Shown in pieces: positions 1 to 5,486 of a stretch of DNA of 6,589 bases; the stretch's first letter is position 1; every line of letters begins with the position of its first letter. A model generated the notes under the pieces. It had not been told where the DNA came from and made no database searches. It worked only from the letters and a program-made list of their open reading frames with translations. The stretch comes from Parachlamydiaceae bacterium. GTDB lineage: Bacteria; Chlamydiota; Chlamydiia; Chlamydiales; Parachlamydiaceae. Made by a program: the position numbers and the translations under genes. The stretch spans positions 1 through 6,589 of the forward strand of contig JACDDG010000137.1 in assembly GCA_013817115.1 (NCBI GenBank), read 5' to 3'.

Positions 1-729
1 GTAACACCTGAACAAAATAACTCAAATAATGGTTATGGGCCTGATGGTTTGATTGCTGCCCCTGGAAAGTTCAATTTCTTGGAGATTTGGGCTAAATTTT
101 ATGACGAGAAATATAATCATCACTATTGTTTTCCCACCTTTGATGAAGCCCTAAAAGATAATTCCGGAAAATTCATAAGGATTGAAAAAAATTTATTTCT
201 ACATAAGGAGATCTACAAAAAAAGAATTAGGATGTCTATAGAACCTTTTCTTATGGATGCTAATGAGCGTGCAAAAGCGATCAATAAAAAAGCATACGTC
301 CTTGCGGAAGGAATTGGGCTAGGTGTCTGGAAATTAACTGAGCAGCAATCAAATTTAATGCTGGAAGTGTATGCTGAGGTTTTATTAGATCATGATTGTA
401 AACACATTGCAGATGTTAACTTTTCTAGAATCGAAGGTGATCCCATTCATTTCCAACAACATTGTGAAGCTCTTAAATTAGAAAAGAAGAAGATAAAATT
501 TCATTTCGAAGAAAGGGAGCCTGTTCAAAAATTAACAGGTAAGGACGATGGTAAATTACTTGTAACGTCATACGCCTGGGATGGAAACAGCTATCCAGGT
601 AATGAATATTGGTGGGGGGCTTTATCCGCCTCGGGCGATCCTGCGGCTGCTTGTTGCTCAAATATTTCTGAGTTGCAAAATCCGGAAATTAATCCTATGG
701 TATCTGGTAACAATGTTTGGATAGCTTAA
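1..729 (+). CDS. DUF4804-like protein, 5'-truncated (possible macrodomain-like fold)
   Basis: The reading frame is open from base 1, so the gene begins outside the window and 242 residues of its C-terminal part are seen. A TTG at 49 is in frame but has no convincing ribosome binding site, so I do not take it as the start. Distinctive segments are GIGLGVWKLTEQQ (about 310-350), SYAWDGNSYPGNEYWWG (568-618) and SGDPAAACCS (631-660), followed by ELQNPEINP. From memory, this C-terminal signature matches the Pfam family DUF4804, found in Legionella-type and other host-associated bacteria. I also recall, with less certainty, that this family is grouped with macrodomains; a Gly-rich loop after an Asn fits ADP-ribose binding. 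No signal peptide or membrane segment is visible in the part present. The gene converges on the unknown-function gene at 737-2197, with 7 bp between stop codons. Function is unproven; ADP-ribose binding or hydrolysis is an inference. Confidence 0.8.
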   Translation, partial: VTPEQNNSNNGYGPDGLIAAPGKFNFLEIWAKFYDEKYNHHYCFPTFDEALKDNSGKFIRIEKNLFLHKEIYKKRIRMSIEPFLMDANERAKAINKKAYVLAEGIGLGVWKLTEQQSNLMLEVYAEVLLDHDCKHIADVNFSRIEGDPIHFQQHCEALKLEKKKIKFHFEEREPVQKLTGKDDGKLLVTSYAWDGNSYPGNEYWWGALSASGDPAAACCSNISELQNPEINPMVSGNNVWIA

Positions 730-741
730 ATATTTTTTAAG
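725..741. terminator. weak AT-only bidirectional hairpin between convergent genes
   Basis: CTTAAA (725-730) and TTTAAG (736-741) form a 6-bp inverted repeat around a 5-nt loop. It overlaps both convergent stop codons, with T-rich sequence on the plus strand and A/T on the other. It is the only terminator candidate in the 7-bp gap. The stem is too AT-rich to be confident. Confidence 0.25.
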
Positions 742-2197
742 TTTGATCGATGTATCCAAGTTTTTTAGCCACCTGAAGCTGATTCTCGTTTTGTAGATAA
801 TGGCCCGGTAGTTCTTTTCCTTTTGCTTGCATAGAGCTTTCTAACTTTTTCTGAAAGTCTGGATCATCAGGATAAACGTTTTTAAATGAGTCCGGTCCTG
901 GGTTATATGCCATGCCATGCCATGTTGTAGCTTCTTTAATTTCGTGAAATGTATGATCTCCTGATCGAACCATCCAACCTGTAAGGGCCAAAGTGGCCTT
1001 TTCTTCCGACCCGTGCATGTTTAGATATTTAATTCCATTCAGATAACCATCAGTCGTACCCGATGGTCCGGTAACAAAGGGCAGCCCCCCCATGGCTACA
1101 GCATTCTGAAAAAAATCACTTTTTTCATCAACTCTAAAAAGATCTTTACCTCTGATCCATTGAACCCTGTGTTCGCCTAAAGCATGTCCTTTATTCTCCC
1201 CTTTTTTCATTGCCGTAAATTCTTCTTCTGATATATAAGTATTGAGTGTCGCCCTTGCTTCACTGATCGATAGATCTTTAAGATCTTTTATCTTGGGGGC
1301 TGCTTCTCTTACTCTATTCTCATCAAAAATCCTTCCGCCCGCTGCACGAAAATCTACTAATGGTTTAGCTTGAGCAAAAAACGTCGTAGCGGGACTTTCA
1401 CCTTCTTTTGCCATTTCCATTTTTGCATTTAAAGCTTCTTTATCGAGTTGGAATCCCCTGTTTTCCTTTTCTAATTTTTCATTAATCTTACCTATGATTG
1501 TAGGATCAGCAAAAATAGGAGGAAGTGTCGTCCAAAGAGTAGCATAGATTAGCAGCATTTGTTCACGTAAATTTCCATCTTTCATGCACTTTTCAATAGA
1601 GATCGGGTTAAAACCAATACTGCCGGCACCTGTGCCATCCCCGTATGTAGCAAACTGTGCTGCTGTGCCCAATCTTATTTTTAGTTCTTTCATAACGGGG
1701 GAGGAAGTCTTGTCTTCCTCGACCTTTATTTCTTGATAAGCTTTTGCGATTGCACCAATTCTATTAAGCATTTCCTGCGCAAATTCCTTTGCATCAGGAT
1801 GTTCTGCTGCCATAACCCCTAATGTCGACTCAAAAATTTCTACACTTTCTTGGTATGAGCGTATACAATCGTCTACGATATTTTGTTTTTGTTTACTTGA
1901 TAAATTCATAAGCCTTGGATCAAACTCAATTTGTTTCGCTATTCCCGTAGCTTTTTCGTGTGTTGGAGTATAAATTAAACTCGGAATATTTGTTTTTTCG
2001 GGTGTTTTTTCCAGGATTTTTTTAGATAAAATGTCAATCTGCTGAGGTGATCCACTTGAAGGTGTTTGCACTTTTAATTGATGATTCCCGTACATCTCAG
2101 CTGATTTTGTTTTAATATCAATGGAATTGAAGGATTCTTCCTTAGGAGAAGCTGGTGTATTAGTAGAAGACGATATAAATGATGGTTTTATACTCAT
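737..2197 (-). CDS. uncharacterised 486-aa effector-like protein
   Basis: I do not recognise this family with certainty. The start ATG at 2197 is preceded by AGAGGT only 3 nt upstream; the spacing is tight, but no other in-frame ATG lies nearby (next Met is residue 35). Residues 1-80 are rich in Ser, Thr, Pro and Lys and look disordered, as in many type III substrates. Residues 100-160 are helical and charged. The C-terminal third looks most conserved: GLPFVTGPSGTTDGYL (371-386), LALTGWMVRSGDHTFHE (403-419) and YNPGPDSF (431-438). The combination of a G-x-S-G-T-T loop with a later H-x-F-H-E motif suggests an active or ligand site, and I have a general impression of similar motifs in other bacterial proteins of unknown function. 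There is no signal peptide or transmembrane helix. It is the last gene of the minus-strand cluster, 42 nt after the ADP-ribosyltransferase, and probably cotranscribed with it. Secretion as an effector is inferred from context. Confidence 0.85.
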   Translation of the reverse strand: MSIKPSFISSSTNTPASPKEESFNSIDIKTKSAEMYGNHQLKVQTPSSGSPQQIDILSKKILEKTPEKTNIPSLIYTPTHEKATGIAKQIEFDPRLMNLSSKQKQNIVDDCIRSYQESVEIFESTLGVMAAEHPDAKEFAQEMLNRIGAIAKAYQEIKVEEDKTSSPVMKELKIRLGTAAQFATYGDGTGAGSIGFNPISIEKCMKDGNLREQMLLIYATLWTTLPPIFADPTIIGKINEKLEKENRGFQLDKEALNAKMEMAKEGESPATTFFAQAKPLVDFRAAGGRIFDENRVREAAPKIKDLKDLSISEARATLNTYISEEEFTAMKKGENKGHALGEHRVQWIRGKDLFRVDEKSDFFQNAVAMGGLPFVTGPSGTTDGYLNGIKYLNMHGSEEKATLALTGWMVRSGDHTFHEIKEATTWHGMAYNPGPDSFKNVYPDDPDFQKKLESSMQAKGKELPGHYLQNENQLQVAKKLGYIDQT

Positions 2198-2239
2198 ACT
2201 ACCTCTAATTCAATATATTAGCCCAAAGGGATTATAGAT

Positions 2240-3244
2240 TTAGTTGATTTCTTCCATGAAGATAATTGCTAAACCAGGAACAGTAGTCTCATCGACACCT
2301 ACAGAGCGAAATGCCTGGCCGGGGTTATAAATGCGTTCATCTTCTTCTTCTTTCTCCGAATATTTTTTAATATCTTTTGCATTTTGACTATTAAAAACAT
2401 AAAGAACCGGTTTATATTCTTCTTTTTTGTCTTCCATATATCCTATAGCATTCTCTCTAGCAAACTTCTCTCCAATTTCAACCTTTGAGCTACAACTAAA
2501 AAATTTAGTTGTCACCATTATCTTGCCATTACGCCACTCATCTAACTTTGCACCCGTCATACCATCCCCTCTGTAAAGTTGACCTTCGTAAGATGGGAGC
2601 TTATTAATGCCCGAGGCTGCAAGTTTGGCAATTTCATTGACATGGGATTTTCCTTCGTTCAAAATGGCTTTCTGCTTCTCTAGAGATTTATCTTCTTCTT
2701 TTGATAACTTAGCATCTACCCATTGCTTTAAACTTGTACTATCGTTATCTAGGGTACCGTTAATTAACAAATAATTATTTGTGCTGTAAATATAGATTGC
2801 GTGTGCTTCAGCGCTAGACAAAGTTTTCCCATTTCCTAGTATTTCGTCATCTTTAGGTTTAAGATTTATTTCCAATAACTCTCCCAATTCGCCTCTTTTG
2901 CCACCTGTCCACGAAGGTAATGGATATTTTGCTGATTTTGATTCTACTTTTTCACCACCCGCCCAAAGGGATTTTTGAAATTTAGTTGCTTCTTTTGGTG
3001 TTACATCAACTGACTTCCAAGAGACATTTCTTTTAATTTTTATTAATTTTCCTTTTGTTTTTGTAAACTTAAGACCCTCATTTTTCAAGCTTTTTAATTG
3101 TTCCATTTCCTTTTTGGAAACGTTATTTATCTTAGTATCTTCGGGCCGTGGTCCAATACCTTCTTTAAATTTTTGCTCACCTTGAAGATAACGGCTTATA
3201 TTTGAATCCATATTTACATGGGACAAATGGTCTATATTTGACAT
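2240..3244 (-). CDS. mono-ADP-ribosyltransferase (R-S-E class), probable secreted effector
   Basis: This 334-aa protein has a C-terminal ADP-ribosyltransferase domain of the arginine-specific R-S-E class, which transfers ADP-ribose from NAD+ to a target protein. The signature is seen in order. A helical segment AIYIYSTNNYLLING (149-163) matches the usual 'YT..gY..iN..LR' region. LYRG carries the NAD-binding Arg225. FFSCSS (248-253) stands for the STS motif. E301-D-E303 is followed by RIYNPGQAFRSV, which fits the E-x-E motif and its P-G-x-x-F-x-V strand, with Glu303 as the catalytic residue. Residues 1-145 are Lys/Glu-rich with no recognised domain and could carry the secretion signal and chaperone-binding region. 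No Sec signal or membrane helix is seen. ATG at 3244 is preceded by AAGGAAG with 5-nt spacing. It follows the 75-aa gene by 21 nt. All key residues are present, so activity is likely; the target is unknown. Confidence 0.88.
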   Translation of the reverse strand: MSNIDHLSHVNMDSNISRYLQGEQKFKEGIGPRPEDTKINNVSKKEMEQLKSLKNEGLKFTKTKGKLIKIKRNVSWKSVDVTPKEATKFQKSLWAGGEKVESKSAKYPLPSWTGGKRGELGELLEINLKPKDDEILGNGKTLSSAEAHAIYIYSTNNYLLINGTLDNDSTSLKQWVDAKLSKEEDKSLEKQKAILNEGKSHVNEIAKLAASGINKLPSYEGQLYRGDGMTGAKLDEWRNGKIMVTTKFFSCSSKVEIGEKFARENAIGYMEDKKEEYKPVLYVFNSQNAKDIKKYSEKEEEDERIYNPGQAFRSVGVDETTVPGLAIIFMEEIN

Positions 3245-3265
3245 AAAAACTTCCTTTAAATTTAT

Positions 3266-3493
3266 TTAAACAAGTTTTTTTTCTAAGATATTTTTACTTA
3301 TATTGTCGATTTTCATTGCCTTTATTTCTTCTTCACCAAGCTCTACGCCAATTGGCCCATTCATTCGGTTAAGGCTAGTTTCAGAAATTTCATTCTCAGA
3401 ATTTTCTTGTAACTCTTTTTGAGCCTCAATAAGTTTACTTCTATAAATATTTAATTTATCTTCTTCAAATTGGGTTAGTTTTTTTTTAATCAT
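3266..3493 (-). CDS. small acidic protein of unknown function, first gene of the ART operon
   Basis: I do not recognise this 75-aa protein. The start ATG at 3493 has a clear ribosome binding site (TTTGGAG, 5 nt before the ATG) and lies about 80 nt downstream of a good promoter, so it is likely real. The sequence is highly charged and predicted helical: a basic start MIKKK, then Glu-rich stretches (ELQENSENE, LGEEEIKAM), with no Cys and no membrane segment. Its place 21 nt before the ADP-ribosyltransferase gene would suit a small secretion chaperone or a protein that keeps the toxin inactive in the producing cell. It is shorter than usual class I type III chaperones (about 120-150 aa). Both roles are guesses from position only. 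Confidence 0.7.
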   Translation of the reverse strand: MIKKKLTQFEEDKLNIYRSKLIEAQKELQENSENEISETSLNRMNGPIGVELGEEEIKAMKIDNISKNILEKKLV

Positions 3494-3520
3494 TTTATCT
3501 CCAAAGATTATAAATTATTA

Positions 3521-3554
3521 CAGGTTAGTTTTTATTGCAGGTTAATTTTTCTGC
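3521..3554. repeat. 17-bp tandem direct repeat in the leader of the minus operon
   Basis: CAGGTTAGTTTTTATTG (3521-3537) is followed at once by CAGGTTAATTTTTCTGC (3538-3554), 14 of 17 bases identical. A related GGTTAGTTTTTTTTTAA lies just inside the first gene (about 3473-3489). The repeat is between the predicted transcription start and the ribosome binding site, so it could be a regulator site or an RNA element, or just a local duplication. Confidence 0.5.
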
Positions 3555-3577
3555 CTTAGCTAATCATATAACTCAAA

Positions 3578-3606
3578 ATTATAAAAATCTATTTGTAGCA
3601 TTACAA
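3578..3606 (-). promoter_or_regulatory. sigma70-like promoter for the minus-strand operon
   Basis: On the minus strand, TTGTAA (3601-3606) and TATAAT (3578-3583) are separated by exactly 17 nt. The -10 box is a perfect consensus and the -35 matches 4 of 6. Transcription would start near 3571 and give a leader of about 78 nt before the ATG at 3493. Chlamydial sigma66 recognises this kind of promoter. Confidence 0.6.
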
Positions 3607-3692
3607 TTTAATTATAACTAACATTAAATTTAAATGTAAAATAAAGAATTTAGCCTTGTAAGGTGGAAAAGTGAAAATGGTCCTTTTGCTCA

Positions 3693-3706
3693 AGAGAGAT
3701 CTCTCT
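3693..3706. repeat. 14-bp perfect palindrome, possible operator
   Basis: AGAGAGATCTCTCT is a perfect inverted repeat with no spacer. It lies about 85 bp upstream of the -35 box of the minus operon and 220 bp upstream of the plus-strand promoter. It is of the size bound by a dimeric regulator, but no second copy is seen in the window. Confidence 0.35.
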
Positions 3707-3769
3707 GCGAAATTTATACTTGTATTGCGAATGGGATGTCATTAATTGCATTTATTAATTTTCTGGATG

Positions 3770-3850
3770 CGTCTTGCGCCCCCTACTTGGGCACCCGTCT
3801 TGTTTTGACGTGACCCCGGGTTCCGCAGACTTCGCCACCCGGGGTTGTGA
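3770..3850. repeat. GC-rich structured intergenic element
   Basis: This stretch is visibly much richer in G and C than its surroundings. It holds two hairpins: CGTC (3796-3799) with GACG (3807-3810), and a strong 9-bp stem ACCCCGGGT (3813-3821) with ACCCGGGGT (3837-3845) around a 15-nt loop. There is no T-run after the strong stem, so it is a poor terminator. Base composition and structure suggest a dispersed intergenic repeat or the remnant of a small mobile element that has been copied from elsewhere. A second copy is not present in the window. Confidence 0.5.
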
Positions 3851-3927
3851 TAAGTCTGAAGAAACTTTAGGCAACTTTTTTGAGTTTAGTCAGTGCTGAT
3901 TCCCCCTATTTTGAAATATATAAATAT

Positions 3928-3956
3928 TTGCGTAAATTACTTATTAACATTATAAT
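3928..3956 (+). promoter_or_regulatory. sigma70-like promoter for the chaperone-RasGAP genes
   Basis: TTGCGT (3928-3933) and TATAAT (3951-3956) are separated by 17 nt. The -10 is a perfect consensus and the -35 keeps the TTG. The start would be near 3963, giving a leader of about 60 nt before the ATG at 4025. Confidence 0.55.
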
Positions 3957-4024
3957 AAAGACAGCACAATTTAATAAAACAACTCTTGACCATTGGAATT
4001 ATACAATATCAAATAGGAGATACT

Positions 4025-4777
4025 ATGGTTGATTTTAATTTACAAGCAATGCTGCATCGGGATTTAGTAGTGGAAAAAACTAGTCAGGACCAACAATTTG
4101 ATAACGAAATAGACAAGTTTTTAGAGCAAAATGAAGATATCAATTTTTATAATGATCCTTTTAATTCCCCTGCTATTAAAATAACTAGATTGCGCGCAAA
4201 AATCAAAGATGAATTGGAACTTAAACCACTTTCAAAATATATCGAATCTGCTCTAAAAGTTTTGGTGCACGATGGAAAAATTCTTTCAAGCAAGGATCAA
4301 TATCGCGAGCTTATGGAAGCTTTTTCCCATGCCCAAGAATTTATTAACAAACCACGTGAGGATTTGGCAAATTATCAAACGATTCTTCAGATCAAAGATA
4401 CAGAGATGGAGACTATTACCAAGGTAGCGATAGAAGAATTTAATCATGGTAAATTTGACGATTGCATGGCTATTTTTATCCTACTTACAACACTACGTCC
4501 GGACATCGCTAACTACTGGTATCGCGCTGGGATCTCGGCTCAGAAATCAGCATTACTCGATCTAGCCGTTAAGTTTTATAATACTGCATTAGAACTTGAA
4601 GACGGCAACATGGGTCCACACCTTTTCCTTATTGATTGCTATCTCAGCCTTAAAAAGTTTAGCGAGGCTAGAAGCCAGTTTGACAAAGCAAAAAGTTTAT
4701 CTGAAACTAAAGAAATGGATGAAGCTTCAAAGGCATTGTTCCTTAAACTTGAATCCAAAATTAAAGCCCTTCTTTAG
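4025..4777 (+). CDS. SycD/LcrH/CesD-like TPR chaperone of type III secretion
   Basis: This 250-aa protein has a C-terminal block of three TPR-like repeats (about residues 130-163, 164-197 and 198-228). They read like the class II type III secretion chaperones: GKFDDCMAIFILLTTLRPD, then YWYRAGISAQK, then LAVKFYNTALELED, then GPHLFLIDCYLSLKKFSEA. These chaperones bind translocators or effectors in the bacterial cytoplasm and keep them ready for secretion. The protein is longer than the usual 150-170 aa because of about 125 N-terminal residues of charged helical sequence without a known domain. I chose the ATG at 4025 because AGGAGA sits 4 nt before it; an in-frame TTG at 3986 has no such site. 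The next gene starts 11 nt after this stop with its ribosome binding site (AGGAG) overlapping the stop, so the two are translationally close, and the RasGAP-like protein is the obvious client. Family membership is fairly sure; the client is inferred. Confidence 0.82.
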   Translation: MVDFNLQAMLHRDLVVEKTSQDQQFDNEIDKFLEQNEDINFYNDPFNSPAIKITRLRAKIKDELELKPLSKYIESALKVLVHDGKILSSKDQYRELMEAFSHAQEFINKPREDLANYQTILQIKDTEMETITKVAIEEFNHGKFDDCMAIFILLTTLRPDIANYWYRAGISAQKSALLDLAVKFYNTALELEDGNMGPHLFLIDCYLSLKKFSEARSQFDKAKSLSETKEMDEASKALFLKLESKIKALL

Positions 4778-4861
4778 GAGTTAATTATATGACATCAATT
4801 AATCCACACGATTATCAAGATAAAACCAATTATACTAACCCATTTCCAGAACATTTCTCGG

Positions 4862-4885
4862 AATAGACAACCAAATAGACAACCG
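4862..4885 (+). repeat. 12-bp tandem duplication beside the first frame break
   Basis: AATAGACAACCA is followed directly by AATAGACAACCG, 11 of 12 bases identical. In the +1 frame it encodes NRQP twice. Its length is a multiple of three, so it does not itself cause the frame break that falls at its left edge. Confidence 0.6.
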
Positions 4886-5182
4886 GTTGGAGGTGAACAA
4901 GATATTGAAAATGTCCAATTAGAAGCTCTCAATACGCCGATAATACTTTCAGAAGAAAATAATGCTACTTCGGATGTTTCAGCTAAAATTGGGGCCGGGG
5001 GTGGAGCTGTAAAAAATGAAAGCGTAAATAAATCAAGAAGTACTTCCAAGATTGCAAATTTCTGGTCTAGTGTAAACACTTTTTTCGGTAAATCCATCCC
5101 AGATAGCATTTCACATCTTAGCATTGGAAAGATGTTTAGTAATGTTTTTTCGTCAATGAATTTTGGAAAATTTACCAATCAG

Positions 5183-5486
5183 AATACAGTTGATGCGCCT
5201 GAACTTGCTAAAGACAACCCCTCTTCTGAAGCTAAATTTTCTCTTCTGAATACAGTTGATGTGTCTGTACTTGCCAAAGACAACCCCGCTTCTGAATACA
5301 GTTGATGTGCCTGCTCTTGCCAAAGACAACCCCGCTTCTGAAGCTAAATTTTCTCTTTTGAATACAGATGATGTGTTGGCACTTGCCAAAGACAACCCCG
5401 CTTCGGCAGCTAAACTATCTCTTAATGTTGAACAATGGGTTTCTCTAGCCCAAAAAGATCCCCAAGCTACCGGTAAACTCATTTAT
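5183..5486 (+). repeat. 66-bp tandem coding repeat, five units, one shortened
   Basis: Units start at 5183 (66 bp), 5249 (46 bp), 5295 (66 bp), 5361 (63 bp) and 5424 (diverged, about 63 bp). The protein unit is 22 residues: NTVDVxxLAKDNPASE followed by AKFSLL; unit 5 reads NVEQWVSLAQKDPQATGKL. Unit 2 lacks 20 bp. In unit 1, CTTCTGAA occurs twice, at 5223-5230 and 5243-5250, 20 bp apart, and in unit 2 only one copy remains, so slippage between the two copies accounts exactly for the loss. Units 1 to 3 are nearly identical in DNA, which points to recent amplification. The repeat lies just before the RasGAP-like domain and may act as a helical spacer. Confidence 0.85.

Larger units (their letters stand above)
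3607..3950. other. gene-free region between divergent promoters
   Basis: No ORF with a plausible start and ribosome binding site longer than about 25 codons was found here. The region holds a 14-bp perfect palindrome (3693-3706), a GC-rich structured element (about 3770-3850) and AT-rich DNA leading to the promoter at 3928. The longest small frame starts at a GTG near 3671 and stops after 24 codons; I do not regard it as a gene. Confidence 0.6.

Noticed and set aside
473..661. 62-codon minus-strand ORF
   Set aside because: It lies wholly inside the strongly supported DUF4804-like frame on the other strand and has no recognisable features or ribosome binding site.
3521..3554. CRISPR-like direct repeats
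   Set aside because: The two copies are directly adjacent without spacers and there are no further regular copies.
3671..3745. 24-codon frame starting at GTG with an upstream AGGTGG
   Set aside because: It is very short, has no recognisable sequence and contains the palindrome at 3693-3706; there is no support for translation.
3813..3845. Rho-independent terminator at the GC-rich hairpin
   Set aside because: The stem is strong but no T-run follows on either strand, and no gene ends close by.
3986..4024. TTG at 3986 as start of the TPR chaperone
   Set aside because: The ATG at 4025 has a strong AGGAGA site at proper distance, while the TTG has none.
4596..4784. 62-codon plus-strand ORF
   Set aside because: It is an alternative frame within the TPR chaperone gene, whose repeats are clearly encoded in the other frame.
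5256..5294. ATG at 5256 as true start of a 351-aa protein
   Set aside because: The first 13 codons are an out-of-frame reading of repeat unit 2, and no ribosome binding site precedes the ATG; the frame becomes authentic only from about 5295.
4795..5482. Two overlapping minus-strand ORFs (4795-5178 and 5153-5482)
   Set aside because: They are antisense to the broken RasGAP gene, and the second owes its length and internal repetition to the 66-bp tandem repeat. Neither has a plausible start region.
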